Shown here piece after piece: positions 1 through 9,896 of a DNA stretch of 64,000 nt. The stretch is from Planctomycetota bacterium (GTDB lineage Bacteria; Planctomycetota; UBA1135; UBA2386). Position numbers and translations under genes: made by a program. Within the stretch, counting starts at the first letter, position 1. The number at the start of each line of letters is the position of its first letter. The notes beneath the pieces were generated by a model. That model was not told the DNA's origin and ran no database searches. It saw only the letters and a program-made list of their open reading frames with translations. The stretch is from NCBI GenBank assembly GCA_020849665.1, contig JADLFX010000047.1, positions 25,037 to 89,036 on the forward strand. Direction: 5' to 3'.

Positions 1-2357
1 TTGCCGATGTCCTCCGGATCGCGCCGGAACTCGGCGTCGGCCTGGACGTACACGCGGAACAGGCGGCCGAAGCGGTTGAAGTCGTTCACGTAGGTCCCGC
101 CCATCGCCGCCGACATCGCCAGGAACACGTCGTTGATGGGCACGCCGAGCTTGCGCGCCTTCTCGCGGTCGAGGTCGACCGCGACCTGCGGGTAGGTGGG
201 GTCGAACGAGGTGAACAGGTTGCCGAGCTCGGGCCGCGCCCGGGCCGCGGTCAGGAACTCGCGCGTGCGCTCGCCCAGCTGCGCGACCGAGAGAGCGCCG
301 CTGCGGTCCTGGAGCAGGAAGTTGAACCCCGCGGAGGCGCCGAACCCGGAGATCGTGGGCAGGTTGAACGGGAACGCGATCGCTTCGGGGATCTTGCGCA
401 GCTCCGCCTGCACCGCGGCCATGATGCCGCGCACGTGCAGGGCGTCGGTCTTGCGCTCCGCCCACGGCTTGAGGCGCACGAAGATCGTCCCGAAGTTCGG
501 CTGGTACGTGCTGGTGACCACGCCGAAGCCGCCGATCGTCGAGTACGAGTCGATGCCGTCGAGCCTCGCCAGGAATCCCTCGGCCTTGGCCAGGACCTCG
601 CTCGTGCGCTGCAGCGACGAGGCGGGCGGCAGCTGCAGGTTGATGCCGAAGATGCCCTGGTCCTCCTCGGGGATGAACCCCGCGGGCAGCCGCGAGCCCA
701 GCCAGCCCACGCCGGCCACGACGCCGCCGATCAGCACGATGGTGAGGATGGAGCGCCGCACCAGGATCCGGGCCACCCCGACGTAGCCGGTGGTCGTCTT
801 GTCGAAGGCCTTGTTGAAGAGCCTGAAGAACCAGCCCAGTGGCCCGCGCATCGGCTTGGCGGGTTTCAGGAGCATCGCGGCGAGCGCCGGCGACAGCGAC
901 AGCGCGCTGAACGCCGAGAGCAGCACCGAGATCGCGATGGTGAGCGCGAACTGCTGGTACATCCGGCCGGTCAGGCCGCCCAGGAACGCCACCGGGATGA
1001 ACACGGCGGACAGGATCATCGCGATCCCGATCACCGGCCCGGACACCTCCTTCATCGCCTGGACCGTGGCCTCCCTCGGGCTCTTGCCGTGCTCGATGTG
1101 GTGCATCACCGCCTCGACCACCACGATCGCGTCGTCCACCACGATGCCGATCGCCAGCACCAGGCCGAACATCGAGAGCGTGTTGACCGAGAACCCGAGG
1201 ATCGGGAAGAAGATGAACGTGCCGATGAGGGAGACCGGCACCGTGAGCAGGGGGATGAGCGTGGCCCGCAGGTTCTGCAGGAAGACGAACACCACCAGGG
1301 TCACCAGCACCACCGCCTCGAGGAAGGTGTGCAGGATGGACTCGATCGACGCCTCCACGGCGGGCGTGGTGTCGTAGACGATCTTGTAGTCCATGTCGGG
1401 CGGGAAGAGCCCCTTGGCCCGGACCATGGTCTGGTAGATCGCCTCCGAGGCCTGCAGCTGGTTGGCGCCCGGCAGGAGGTACACCGCCATGGCCCCCGAT
1501 GGCTTGCCGTCGAGGCGGCCGAACGAGTCGTAGTTCTGCGATCCCAGCTCGGCCCGGCCGATATCGCGCACGCGGATCTGCGCGCCGGTCTCGGACTCGC
1601 GCAGGATGATGTTCTCGAACTCCACGGCGTTCACCAGCCGCCCGGGCGCGCTCACCGTGTAGGTGAACTGCTGGTCGGCCGGCGCCGGGGCTCCGCCCAC
1701 CTTGCCGGTCGGCGCCTGCAGGTTCTGCTCGCGGATCGCGTTCACCACGTCGGCCGGGGTGAGGCCGAACTGGGCCATGCGGTCGGGCCGCAGCCAGATG
1801 CGCATGCCGTAGTCGGTTCCGCCGAAGAGGTCCACCTGCGCGATGCCGGGGACGCGCAACAGCTGGTCGCGCAGGTTGATGCCGCAGTAGTTGATCAGGA
1901 AGTTGGCGTCGTAGGTCCCGCCCGGCGAGTGCAGGGACACGATCATCAGGATGCTCGGGCTCTGCTTCTTCACCGTCACGCCCTGCTGCACCACCTCCTG
2001 GGGCAGGCGCGACTGGGCCGCAGACACGCGGTTCTGGGTGAGGACGTTGGCGGTGTCCTGGTCGACGCCGACCTCGAAGTTGACGTCGAGCTGCATGCGG
2101 CCGTCGCTGGTGTTCGACGACTTCATGTAGATCATCCGGTCGACGCCGTTCACCTCCTGCTCGATCGGCGTGGCCACCGACTGCTCGACCGCCACCGCCG
2201 ACGCGCCGGGGTAGTTGGCCGTGACGCGGATCATCGGCGGGGCCAGGAACGGGTATTGCTCGACGCTGAGGCCGCGCAGCGAGAACAGGCCCATGAGGAC
2301 GGTGAGGATCGCGATGACGATCGCGACGATCGGCCGCCGGATGAAGAACTGGGCCAT
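1..2357 (-). CDS. RND multidrug efflux transporter, inner-membrane subunit (partial at left edge)
   Basis: Proton-driven HAE1-type RND pump of the AcrB/MexB kind, which exports hydrophobic compounds from the inner membrane and periplasm. The start MAQFFIRRPIVA is the usual RND N-terminus and lies 3 bases after the stop of the membrane-fusion gene, so the two form an operon. The acidic pair of the proton relay is visible in GIVVDDAIVVVE. The PAFLGG-like turn and the periplasmic porter domains are intact as far as they can be read. About 785 codons are present; the family is about 1,050, so the C-terminal quarter lies beyond the window. No TolC-type outer-membrane gene is visible here. The family call is firm; the substrate is unknown. 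Confidence 0.95.
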   Translation of the reverse strand, partial: MAQFFIRRPIVAIVIAILTVLMGLFSLRGLSVEQYPFLAPPMIRVTANYPGASAVAVEQSVATPIEQEVNGVDRMIYMKSSNTSDGRMQLDVNFEVGVDQDTANVLTQNRVSAAQSRLPQEVVQQGVTVKKQSPSILMIVSLHSPGGTYDANFLINYCGINLRDQLLRVPGIAQVDLFGGTDYGMRIWLRPDRMAQFGLTPADVVNAIREQNLQAPTGKVGGAPAPADQQFTYTVSAPGRLVNAVEFENIILRESETGAQIRVRDIGRAELGSQNYDSFGRLDGKPSGAMAVYLLPGANQLQASEAIYQTMVRAKGLFPPDMDYKIVYDTTPAVEASIESILHTFLEAVVLVTLVVFVFLQNLRATLIPLLTVPVSLIGTFIFFPILGFSVNTLSMFGLVLAIGIVVDDAIVVVEAVMHHIEHGKSPREATVQAMKEVSGPVIGIAMILSAVFIPVAFLGGLTGRMYQQFALTIAISVLLSAFSALSLSPALAAMLLKPAKPMRGPLGWFFRLFNKAFDKTTTGYVGVARILVRRSILTIVLIGGVVAGVGWLGSRLPAGFIPEEDQGIFGINLQLPPASSLQRTSEVLAKAEGFLARLDGIDSYSTIGGFGVVTSTYQPNFGTIFVRLKPWAERKTDALHVRGIMAAVQAELRKIPEAIAFPFNLPTISGFGASAGFNFLLQDRSGALSVAQLGERTREFLTAARARPELGNLFTSFDPTYPQVAVDLDREKARKLGVPINDVFLAMSAAMGGTYVNDFNRFGRLFRVYVQADAEFRRDPEDIG

Positions 2358-2360
2358 GGG

Positions 2361-3545
2361 CTACTTGCCTGCTCCGGGCCTGGTGGCCGGCACCTGGCCG
2401 GCGCCTGGCGTCGACCTGCCGTCCGCGTCGAGCGTCACCACCCTGGCGTTGGCCTTCGACCCGGGCCGCACCTTCTGGATCCCCTCGACGATCACCCGCT
2501 CGTCGGCCTTCAGCCCGGAGGCGATCCGCCACAGCGAACCGACGCGCTCGGCGGGCTGCACCAGCCGCTGCGCCACGGTGCCGTCGGCGGTGACCACGAG
2601 GACGCTGAACACGCCCTGCAGCTCCTGGACCGCGCGCTGCGGCACGAGCAGCGCGTCGCGTTCGGTCCTCACCAGGGCGCGCACGCGCGCGTACTGGCCC
2701 GGGCGGACGATGCCCTTGGGGTTGGGGAACGCGGCCTCGAGCAGGATCGTGCCGGTGCGCGGGTCTACGTTGCGGTCCAGGAACACCATCCTGCCGCGGT
2801 CCGGATGGACGCTGGCGTCCGCCAGGATCAGCTCGAGGTTCGGCTCCTCCTGGCGCGTCTCCGTGGCCGTCCCGCGGGTGCGGGCGAACTCGAGGTAGTC
2901 CCTCTCGTTCACGTTCACGCGCGCGTGGATCGGGTCGATGCGTGAGATGCGGGTGAGCAGCGTGCTCTGGCCCCGGCCGACCAGGGTTCCGGTGTACACC
3001 TCGGTCTTGCCGATCAACCCGTCCTCCGGGGCGAGGATCTTGGTGTACGAGAGGTCGATCTCGGCCTTCTGCACGACGGCCTTCGCCGCCTCGACCGCGG
3101 CGACGGCGGCCTTCTCCACGGCCACCGAGGTCTCGTAGATCTGGCGCGAAACCGCGTTCTTCTCCACCAGCGGGGCGTAGCGTGCGACGTCCTGCCGGGC
3201 GCGCGCCAACTGCGCCTCGCCCTCGGCCAGGCTCGCGCGCGCCTGGGCCAGCGCGGCCTCGAATGGACGCGGATCGAGCGTGTAGAGCAGGTCGCCCTTC
3301 CTGACCAGCCTGCCCTGCTCGAACTCGATCGTCTCGATGAACCCCTCGACCCGGGCGCGGATCTCGATCTCGGTGTTGCCCCGCGTCTCGCCGATCACCG
3401 AGAAGTGGATCGGGACGTCGCGCCTGAGCGGCGTTGCCACGTTCACCTCCGGTGGGGGTGGCGGCGGGGCCTCCTGCTTGGCCTCGCAGGCGAGCAGCGC
3501 CAGCAGGGGAACGGAACCAAGGACGGTCCGGCGGGATCGTGGCAT
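2361..3545 (-). CDS. RND efflux periplasmic adaptor (membrane-fusion protein), lipoprotein
   Basis: HlyD/AcrA-type adaptor that links the RND pump to an outer-membrane channel. The 394-residue product starts MPRSRRTVLG and has a lipobox (LALLAC) with Cys20 as the predicted lipidated residue, followed by a proline-rich linker. Next come the barrel-sandwich half starting near GNTEIEIRARVEGF, an alpha-helical hairpin (about 105-170), the second lipoyl half (KILAPEDGLIG) and the beta-barrel and membrane-proximal domains. This ATG is chosen because the reading frame upstream has no family similarity and would remove the signal sequence. It ends 3 bases before the pump gene. No adjacent regulator gene was seen. 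Confidence 0.93.
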   Translation of the reverse strand: MPRSRRTVLGSVPLLALLACEAKQEAPPPPPPEVNVATPLRRDVPIHFSVIGETRGNTEIEIRARVEGFIETIEFEQGRLVRKGDLLYTLDPRPFEAALAQARASLAEGEAQLARARQDVARYAPLVEKNAVSRQIYETSVAVEKAAVAAVEAAKAVVQKAEIDLSYTKILAPEDGLIGKTEVYTGTLVGRGQSTLLTRISRIDPIHARVNVNERDYLEFARTRGTATETRQEEPNLELILADASVHPDRGRMVFLDRNVDPRTGTILLEAAFPNPKGIVRPGQYARVRALVRTERDALLVPQRAVQELQGVFSVLVVTADGTVAQRLVQPAERVGSLWRIASGLKADERVIVEGIQKVRPGSKANARVVTLDADGRSTPGAGQVPATRPGAGK

Positions 3546-3744
3546 CAACTTGTCCTCGCGAGGGCGGGCGCGGCGCGAACCGGGCAAGGTAGCCCGCGCG
3601 GCCCCGGGATCCAACGACGTCGGCGCGGCGCTATTGCACCGTTGCCGGTGGAGCTCCCGGGTTGGACGAGGTTCGCGCACGCCGTGCCGCCGCAACGGCG
3701 CTCCGTCCCGTACGGCCCGGAGCCTGGCGCCGCGTGCCTGCGGA

Positions 3745-5145
3745 TCAGGCGAGCAGACCGTGCACGACCGTCCCCGCCACATCCGTGAGCCGGAACTCGC
3801 GCCCCTGGAAGCGATACGTGAGGCGCGTGTGGTCGATGCCGAGCAGGTGCAGGATCGTGGCCTGCAGGTCGTGCACGTGCACCGGGTCCTTCGTGATCCG
3901 GTAGCCCAGCTCGTCGGTCTCGCCATGGGTCACGCCCGCCTTCACTCCGCCACCCGCCAGCCACATCGTGAAGCAGTGCGGATGGTGGTCGCGGCCGAGG
4001 AACACCGAGCCGTTGCGCTCCTCGTTCATGGGGGTGCGGCCGAACTCGCCGCCCCATACCACGAGGGTCTCCTCGAGTAGGCCGCGACGCTCCAGGTCGA
4101 GGATCAGGGCGGCGCAGGCGCGGTCGGTCTCGCGACACTTGCGCGGCAGCTGGGTGAGCAGATCGTCGCGGGGGCCGGTGCCGTGGCTGTCCCAGCCCCA
4201 GTCGTAGAGCTGGACGAAGCGCACCCCGCGCTCGACCAGCCGGCGAGCCAGGAGGCAGTGGTTCGCGAACGACGCTTGCCCGGGGTCTGCCCCGTAGAGC
4301 TCCAGCACCTCGCGCGGTTCGCGCTGGAGGTCGCAGGCCTCGGGCACCGACGTCTGCATGCGGAACGCGAGCTCGTACTGGGCGATGCGCGTATCGGTCT
4401 CGGGATCGCCGTGGCGCTCGCGCTGCACTGCGTTCAGTTCGGCGAGCAGGTCCAGCGAACGGCGGCGGGCGGCGCGTCCGACACCGGGCGGGTCGGCCAG
4501 GTAGAGGACCGGCTCGCCCGCGCTGCGGAACTCCACGCCCTGGTGCAGCGTGGGCAGGAACCCGCTGCCCCACACGCTCTTGCCGGCGTCCGGCGCGTGG
4601 CCACCCGAGGTGAGCACCACGAAGCCGGGCAGGTCGCGGTTCTCGCTGCCCAGGCCGTAGTGCAGCCACGCGCCCATCGCGGGGCGGCCGAAGCGCGGCG
4701 CGCCGGTGTGGATCAGGAGCTGGGCAGGCGCGTGGTTGAACTGGTCGGTCCACAGCGAATGCACCATCGCGATCCGGTCTGCGACCGCGGCCGTGTGCGG
4801 CACGAGTTCGCTGAACCAGCCGCCGGCCGCGCCGTGGCGCGCGAAGCGGAACGGCGAGCCCAGGATGCGCGGATGGCCTTTGAGGAACGCGAAGCGCTCG
4901 TTGCGCAGCAGGTCCTCGGGGCAGGGCTGCATGTGCAGGTCGCGCAGGCGCGGCTTCCAGTCGAAGAGATCGAGCGTGGAGGGCGACCCGGCGAGGTGGA
5001 TGTAGATCACGCTGCGCGCGCGTGCCGGCCGGGCCGGGGGCATGCCGAGCAGTTCCGCCGCGGCGAAGCCGCCCAGACCCAGGGCGCTGTGGCGCAGGAA
5101 GTGGCGGCGCGTCAGGCCGGCACGGAGCTGGGACGGCGTGTGCAT
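3745..5145 (-). CDS. DUF1501 family protein, Tat-type signal (copy 1)
   Basis: Member of the DUF1501 family (sulfatase/alkaline-phosphatase-like fold), abundant in Planctomycetes and nearly always paired with PSCyt/PSD1 proteins; the biochemical role is unknown. The 466-residue protein starts with a twin-arginine-like signal ([15 protein letters not shown]), implying export as a folded protein. Family hallmarks seen are [35 protein letters not shown] and the His-rich [17 protein letters not shown], plausible metal ligands. It starts 3 bases after the stop of the upstream PSCyt gene, so the two are co-transcribed. It is a paralogue of the protein at 9893-11311, retaining the same near-identical C-terminal pattern ([20 protein letters not shown]). 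Confidence 0.93.
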   Translation of the reverse strand: MHTPSQLRAGLTRRHFLRHSALGLGGFAAAELLGMPPARPARARSVIYIHLAGSPSTLDLFDWKPRLRDLHMQPCPEDLLRNERFAFLKGHPRILGSPFRFARHGAAGGWFSELVPHTAAVADRIAMVHSLWTDQFNHAPAQLLIHTGAPRFGRPAMGAWLHYGLGSENRDLPGFVVLTSGGHAPDAGKSVWGSGFLPTLHQGVEFRSAGEPVLYLADPPGVGRAARRRSLDLLAELNAVQRERHGDPETDTRIAQYELAFRMQTSVPEACDLQREPREVLELYGADPGQASFANHCLLARRLVERGVRFVQLYDWGWDSHGTGPRDDLLTQLPRKCRETDRACAALILDLERRGLLEETLVVWGGEFGRTPMNEERNGSVFLGRDHHPHCFTMWLAGGGVKAGVTHGETDELGYRITKDPVHVHDLQATILHLLGIDHTRLTYRFQGREFRLTDVAGTVVHGLLA

Positions 5146-5148
5146 CGC

Positions 5149-7566
5149 TCAGCCCTTGGTGAGGAACTCGTCCAGGTTGAGCAGCACGCCGGCCAGGGCC
5201 GTGAACGCCGCGACCTCGCCGGGTTCCTGGCCGGCGGGTTGCACGTCGCAGCCCAGCCCCGCGAAGGCTCGGGCCGCGGCTTCGTCCGCGGCCCAGGCGG
5301 CGCGCTCGCGCGCCAGTGCTGCCAGCGCCGCGGCCGTCTCGTCTGGGTGCGGCGGCCGCTGCAGGCAGAGCCAGAAGCCGCGCGCGATCCGTTCCCGGTC
5401 GCCGTGGGCCTCGTGCAGGAGGCGGCGCGCCAACGCCTGGGCCGCCTCCACGTACACCGGGTCGTTCAAGGTCACCAGCGCCTGGAGGGGCGTGTTGGTG
5501 CGCACCCGCCGCACCACGCAGTACTCGCGGCTCGGCGCGTCGAAGGCCACCATCGACGGGTAGGGTGCGCTGCGCCGCCAGAAGGTGTAGAGCCCGCGCC
5601 GGTGGCGGTCTTCGCCCCGGCTCGTGGTCCACTGGTCGCCGCTGTAGACCACCTGCCACACGCCGTCGGGCTGCGGCGGCATCACGCTCGGACCGCCGAC
5701 CTTGCGCGCGAGGAGCCCGGACGCCGCCAGGGCATTGTCACGCACGAACTCCGCGTCGAGGCGCACGCGCGGGCCGCGCGCCAGCAGGCGGTTGTCCGGA
5801 TCGTGCTCGCGCAATCCCGGGCGCAGCGCAGAGCTCTGGCGATAGGTCGCGGAAAGCACGATCGTCCGCAGGAGCGGCTTGAGGCGGAACCCGCCGTCGA
5901 CGAACTCGCTCGCCAGCCAGTCGAGCAACCCGGGGTGGGTGGGTGGCTCGCCCTGCACGCCGAAGTCCTCGGCCGTCTCGACCAGACCGCGGCCGAAGAG
6001 GGCCTCCCAGACGCGGTTCACCGCGACGCGCGGCGCGAGCGGATTCGCGGGGCTGGCCAGCCACAAGGCCAGTCCGAGGCGATCCCGCGGCGCGCCCTCG
6101 GGGAACGGATGCAGTGCCGCCGGCGTGTCCGGCCGCACCGGCTCGCCGGGCGAGAGGAACGAACCCTTCTCCAGGATCCGGGTCGTGCGGCGCCGTTCCG
6201 CCGGCAGCTCCTCCAGCACCAGGGCGCTGGTCCAGGGCGAACTCTCGCGGCGCTGGCGCATGCCGGCCATCGCATCGCGCAGCGGCTGGAGCAGCGCCGC
6301 GTCGCTGGCCACGCCGAGGTCGCGCGCGCTCTCGTCGAGCACGCGCGCGAGCCGCGCCTCGACCGCGGCGAGGCGCGCGCGGTGCTGCACCTCCTCCGGC
6401 GTCGGCGCGGGCATGCGCGGCGCCTCGTCGGCACGGTCGGCATCGGCCGTGTTGTTGAAGAACGCGAAGAGCTGGTAGTACTCGCGCTGGCTGAACGGGT
6501 CGTACTTGTGGTCGTGGCACTGGGCGCAGCCCAGGGTGGTGCCCATCCACGCCTGCATCGTGGTGTTCACGCGGTCGATCACCGCTGCGACGCGGAACTC
6601 CTCGTCGTCGGTCCCGCCCTCGTCGTTGGTCATCGTGTTGCGATGGAAGCCGGTGGCGATCCGCGTGCGGTCGTCGGCGTCGGGCAGCAGGTCACCGGCG
6701 ATCTGCTCGATGGTGAAGCGGTCGTACGGCAGGTCCCGGTTGAAGGCGTCGATCACCCAGTCGCGCCAGCGCCACATCACGCGCGGCTGGTCGCGCTCGT
6801 AGCCGCTGGAGTCGGCGTAGCGCGCCAGGTCCAGCCAGATGCGGGCCCAGCGCTCGCCGTAGTGCGGGGATGCCAGCAGCCGGTCGACCACGGCCTCGTA
6901 CGCCTGCGGACCCGGATCGGCGGCGAACGCCGTGGCCTCCTCCGGCGTGGGGGGCAATCCCGTGAGGTCGAGCGTCACCCGGCGCAGCCACGCGAGGCGG
7001 TCCGCCTCGGGGGACGGGGCGAGCCCCTCGGCGTGCAGGCGGGCCAGGATGAAGTGGTCGAGCGGGTTGCGCGGCCAATTCGGGACGCCGGGCACGGGTG
7101 CCGCGACGCGCGGGATCGGCCGGTAGGCCCAGTGCCGTGCGTCGGCGTCGCCCGCGTCGCCTGCGTCGTCGGTCCAGGGCGCGCCCTGTGCGATCCAGGA
7201 GCGCAGCGTGGCGATCTCGTCCGCCGTGAGCGGGCCGACCTTGGCGTCCGGCGGCGGCATGCGCTTCACCCCGCCGGCTCCCTCGACGTGGCGGAGCAGG
7301 CGGCTCCGCGCCGGGTCGCCGGGCACGATCACCGGGCCGTCGCGCCCGCCGCGCAGCGCCGCGCTCCTGCGGTCCAGGCGCAGGCCCTTCTTCTGGCGTG
7401 TCGCGCCGTGACACTCGAAGCAGGCACGCGCCAGGATCGGGCGCACGTCGCGCGCATACTCGTGCGGCCGGGCTGCGGCGGCCGGGATGGCCGTGGCCTC
7501 GCCCTGCGCCGGGCAGGGTGCGGCGGCGGCCAGCGTCGCCAGGGCGAGGAGACGAGGGGCGTGCAC
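5149..7566 (-). CDS. PSCyt1/PSCyt2/PSD1 (DUF1549/DUF1553) protein (copy 1)
   Basis: Large secreted Planctomycete protein with a cytochrome-like N-terminal PSCyt1 domain, then PSCyt2 (DUF1549) and PSD1 (DUF1553); the function is uncharacterised. The GTG at 7566 gives an 805-residue product with a hydrophobic signal peptide. Two CxxCH motifs are visible, CFECH at about residue 49 and CAQCH at about 347, so it may bind c-type haem. Upstream in-frame ATGs would overlap the divergent gene and lack a signal peptide, so GTG is preferred. A CATAAT hexamer lies 6 bases before it. It is followed after 3 bases by the DUF1501 partner. It is longer than its paralogue (711 residues), mainly by an insertion after CAQCH. 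Confidence 0.9.
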   Translation of the reverse strand: MHAPRLLALATLAAAAPCPAQGEATAIPAAAARPHEYARDVRPILARACFECHGATRQKKGLRLDRRSAALRGGRDGPVIVPGDPARSRLLRHVEGAGGVKRMPPPDAKVGPLTADEIATLRSWIAQGAPWTDDAGDAGDADARHWAYRPIPRVAAPVPGVPNWPRNPLDHFILARLHAEGLAPSPEADRLAWLRRVTLDLTGLPPTPEEATAFAADPGPQAYEAVVDRLLASPHYGERWARIWLDLARYADSSGYERDQPRVMWRWRDWVIDAFNRDLPYDRFTIEQIAGDLLPDADDRTRIATGFHRNTMTNDEGGTDDEEFRVAAVIDRVNTTMQAWMGTTLGCAQCHDHKYDPFSQREYYQLFAFFNNTADADRADEAPRMPAPTPEEVQHRARLAAVEARLARVLDESARDLGVASDAALLQPLRDAMAGMRQRRESSPWTSALVLEELPAERRRTTRILEKGSFLSPGEPVRPDTPAALHPFPEGAPRDRLGLALWLASPANPLAPRVAVNRVWEALFGRGLVETAEDFGVQGEPPTHPGLLDWLASEFVDGGFRLKPLLRTIVLSATYRQSSALRPGLREHDPDNRLLARGPRVRLDAEFVRDNALAASGLLARKVGGPSVMPPQPDGVWQVVYSGDQWTTSRGEDRHRRGLYTFWRRSAPYPSMVAFDAPSREYCVVRRVRTNTPLQALVTLNDPVYVEAAQALARRLLHEAHGDRERIARGFWLCLQRPPHPDETAAALAALARERAAWAADEAAARAFAGLGCDVQPAGQEPGEVAAFTALAGVLLNLDEFLTKG

Positions 7567-7572
7567 GGCGCG

Positions 7573-7578
7573 ATTATG
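7573..7578 (-). promoter_or_regulatory. Candidate -10 box (CATAAT), start 6 bases downstream
   Basis: CATAAT on the minus strand is followed by six bases and the GTG of the copy 1 PSCyt gene. Transcription starting at the usual distance from a -10 box would begin at or next to the GTG, suggesting a leaderless message. This is inferred from sequence only. Confidence 0.4.
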
Positions 7579-7748
7579 CAGCCGGTTCCGGGCACGCAAA
7601 CGGGCGGGTCCGCCGTCCTGCTGCACCCCGCAGGACCGGCCGCCGCGTCCCGGCCGTGCGGTGGGCCGCTCGGTGCCCCCGCCCCAGGACCGATCGTTCC
7701 CTCCCGAGGACTCGCGCTGCGGCCCTGGCCGGCGCGCCGGCGAGGCGC

Positions 7749-7754
7749 TACGAA
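7749..7754 (+). promoter_or_regulatory. Candidate -10 box (TACGAA), start 6 bases downstream
   Basis: TACGAA is followed by GCCGCC and the ATG of the copy 2 PSCyt gene. There is no purine-rich ribosome binding site between them. The spacing is that expected for a leaderless message. Confidence 0.35.
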
Positions 7755-7760
7755 GCCGCC

Positions 7761-9896
7761 ATGGCCCAGGCCCGCCTCGCCCTCGCCCTGTGCCTCGCCC
7801 TGGCCGCGCCGGCCCGCGCCCAGGAGCGGGCCGCCGTGGACTTCGCACGCGACGTCCACCCGATCCTGGTGCGGCGCTGCGTGACCTGCCACGGGCCGGA
7901 CACGCAGCGCGCCATGCTGCGCCTGGACGCGCGCGTGCCGGCGTTCGCCGGCGGCAGGTCGGGGAAGGTGATCGTGCCCGGGGATCCGGACGCGAGCCCG
8001 CTGGTGCAGCGGCTCGTCGATCCAGACCCCAGGCGGCGGATGCCGCGCAAGGAGGCGCCCCTGCCGGCGGGGGAGGTCGCGGTGCTGCGCGCGTGGATCG
8101 CGGCAGGGGCGCCCTGGCCGGCGGGCGTGGGACCCGACGTGGCGAGCGCGGTCCACTGGGCGTTCCGCGCGCCGGCGCCGCAGTCGCCGCCGGACGTGCG
8201 CGACCCGTGGGTGCGCAACCCGATCGACGCCTTCGTGCTCGCGCGGCTGCGCGCGGAGGGGCTCCCGGCCTCGCCCGAGGCCGACCGGCGCACGCTCCTG
8301 CGCCGCGTGCACCTGGACCTGACCGGGCTCCTGCCGTCGCCCGAAGAGGTGGAGACGTTCGTGGCCGACCCCGATCCGGACGCCTACGAGCGCGTGGTCG
8401 ACCGCCTGCTGGCCTCGCCGCACTACGGCGAACGCATGGCGCGGGCGTGGCTGGATCTGGCGCGCTATGCGGATTCGGACGGCTACAGCATCGACGCTCC
8501 GCGGGTGATGTGGCGCTGGCGCGACTGGGTGGTGCGCGCGTTCCAGGAGGATCTGCCCTTCGACCGCTTCACCATCGAGCAGATCGCCGGCGACCTGCTG
8601 CCCGACGCCGGCGACCGCACGCGGATCGCCACCGGCTTCCACCGCAACACGATGACCAACGAGGAGGGCGGCGTGGATCCCGAGGAGTTCCGGGTGGAGG
8701 CGGTGAAGGACCGGGTGAACACCACCGCCACCGTCTGGCTCGGCATCACGCTGGCCTGCGCGCAGTGCCACGACCACAAGTACGACCCGTTCAGCCAGCG
8801 TGAGTACTACCAGCTCTTCGCGTTCTTCGACGACGCCGACGAACACGACCTGCTGGTCGACGCTGCTGCGGTGCGCGACCGCAAGAACCGCCAGCAGGTG
8901 GCGGCCGCCAGCGCGCCGGTGCTGCGCCAGCGCGCGCAGCCGCGCGACACGCGCATCCAGGAGGCCGGCGATTTCACCCGGCCCGGCGCGCCGGTGCAGC
9001 CGGGGGTGCCCGCGGCGTTGCACCCCCTGGCGCCCGGCGCGGGCCGCGCCACCCGCCTGGATCTCGCGCGCTGGCTGGTCGCCGCCGACAACCCGCTCAC
9101 CGCGCGGGTGCAGGTGAACCGGCTCTGGCTGCGCCTCTTCGGCACCGGGCTGGTGGCCACGGACGAGGACTTCGGCAGCCAGGGCGAGGCCGCGAGCCAT
9201 CCGGAACTGCTCGACTGGCTGGCCCGCGCGTTCGTGGCGGACGGCTGGTCGCACAAGCGCATCCTGCGCCGGATCGTCACCTCGGCCACCTACCGGCAGG
9301 CCTCGGTGGCCCGTGCCGACCTGAGCGCCCGCGATCCCGCCAATCGGCTCCTCGGCCGCCAGACCCGCCTGCGCCTGGACGCCGAGCTGGTGCGCGACGT
9401 GGCCCTGTGTGCGTCGGGGCTGCTCAGCCGCGGCGTGGGAGGGCCGTCCGTGTTCCCACCCCAGCCCGAGGGCGTGCTGGCGCAGGGACAGGTGGAGCGG
9501 AAATGGGTGGTGAGCAGGGGCCAGGACCGGTACCGGCGCGGGCTCTACACGTTCCGTTGGCGGATGACGCCGCACCCGGCGCTGGCCGTGTTCGACGCGC
9601 CCGCGGGGGTCGAGACCTGCACCCGCCGCACCCGCTCCAACACGCCGTTGCAGGCGCTGACCCTGCTGCACGACGAGGCGCTGCTGGAGTGCGCGCGCGC
9701 GCTCGCCGCGCGTGCGGTGCGCGACGCCGGCGGGGGCGACGCGGCGATCGCGCGGCTCTTCCTCTTCGCGGTGCAGCGCGAGCCCACGCCGCGCGAGCGC
9801 GCGGTGCTCTGGCGCCTCCTGGTCCAGACCGGCGGCGACTGGACCGCGGCGGCGCGCGCGGTCCTGAACCTCGACGAGGCGATCACGCGCGAATGA
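7761..9896 (+). CDS. PSCyt1/PSCyt2/PSD1 (DUF1549/DUF1553) protein (copy 2)
   Basis: Paralogue of the 5149-7566 product, on the opposite strand. The 711-residue protein starts MAQARLALALCLALAAPARA, a cleavable Sec signal. PSCyt1 carries CVTCH at residues 40-44 and the second motif CAQCHDHKYDPF starts at about 333, so two haem sites are possible. PSCyt2 is recognisable by WLDLARYADSDGY and TGFHRNTMTNEEGG, PSD1 by PANRLLGRQTRLRLDAE and RSNTPLQALTLLHD. Its stop overlaps the start of the DUF1501 gene by 4 bases (ATGA), indicating translational coupling. Known for the family: domain architecture and Planctomycete/Verrucomicrobia distribution. A role in degrading polymers is often proposed but unproven. 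Confidence 0.93.
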   Translation: MAQARLALALCLALAAPARAQERAAVDFARDVHPILVRRCVTCHGPDTQRAMLRLDARVPAFAGGRSGKVIVPGDPDASPLVQRLVDPDPRRRMPRKEAPLPAGEVAVLRAWIAAGAPWPAGVGPDVASAVHWAFRAPAPQSPPDVRDPWVRNPIDAFVLARLRAEGLPASPEADRRTLLRRVHLDLTGLLPSPEEVETFVADPDPDAYERVVDRLLASPHYGERMARAWLDLARYADSDGYSIDAPRVMWRWRDWVVRAFQEDLPFDRFTIEQIAGDLLPDAGDRTRIATGFHRNTMTNEEGGVDPEEFRVEAVKDRVNTTATVWLGITLACAQCHDHKYDPFSQREYYQLFAFFDDADEHDLLVDAAAVRDRKNRQQVAAASAPVLRQRAQPRDTRIQEAGDFTRPGAPVQPGVPAALHPLAPGAGRATRLDLARWLVAADNPLTARVQVNRLWLRLFGTGLVATDEDFGSQGEAASHPELLDWLARAFVADGWSHKRILRRIVTSATYRQASVARADLSARDPANRLLGRQTRLRLDAELVRDVALCASGLLSRGVGGPSVFPPQPEGVLAQGQVERKWVVSRGQDRYRRGLYTFRWRMTPHPALAVFDAPAGVETCTRRTRSNTPLQALTLLHDEALLECARALAARAVRDAGGGDAAIARLFLFAVQREPTPRERAVLWRLLVQTGGDWTAAARAVLNLDEAITRE

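Larger units (their letters stand above)
7567..7760. promoter_or_regulatory. Divergent promoter region between the two PSCyt/DUF1501 gene pairs
   Basis: 194 bases separate the GTG at 7566 (minus) from the ATG at 7761 (plus). Hexamers resembling -10 boxes sit 6 bases from each start: CATAAT on the minus strand at 7573-7578 and TACGAA on the plus strand at 7749-7754. No Shine-Dalgarno precedes either start. Both paralogous operons must be expressed from this spacer, so coordinated control is possible but not shown. Confidence 0.5.

Noticed and set aside
4183..7884. A plus-strand open frame of more than 1,200 codons antisense to the copy 1 PSCyt/DUF1501 genes
   Set aside because: GC-rich DNA leaves the complementary frame open. 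The product is Arg/His/Ala/Gly-rich, lacks motifs and overlaps two confidently identified genes.
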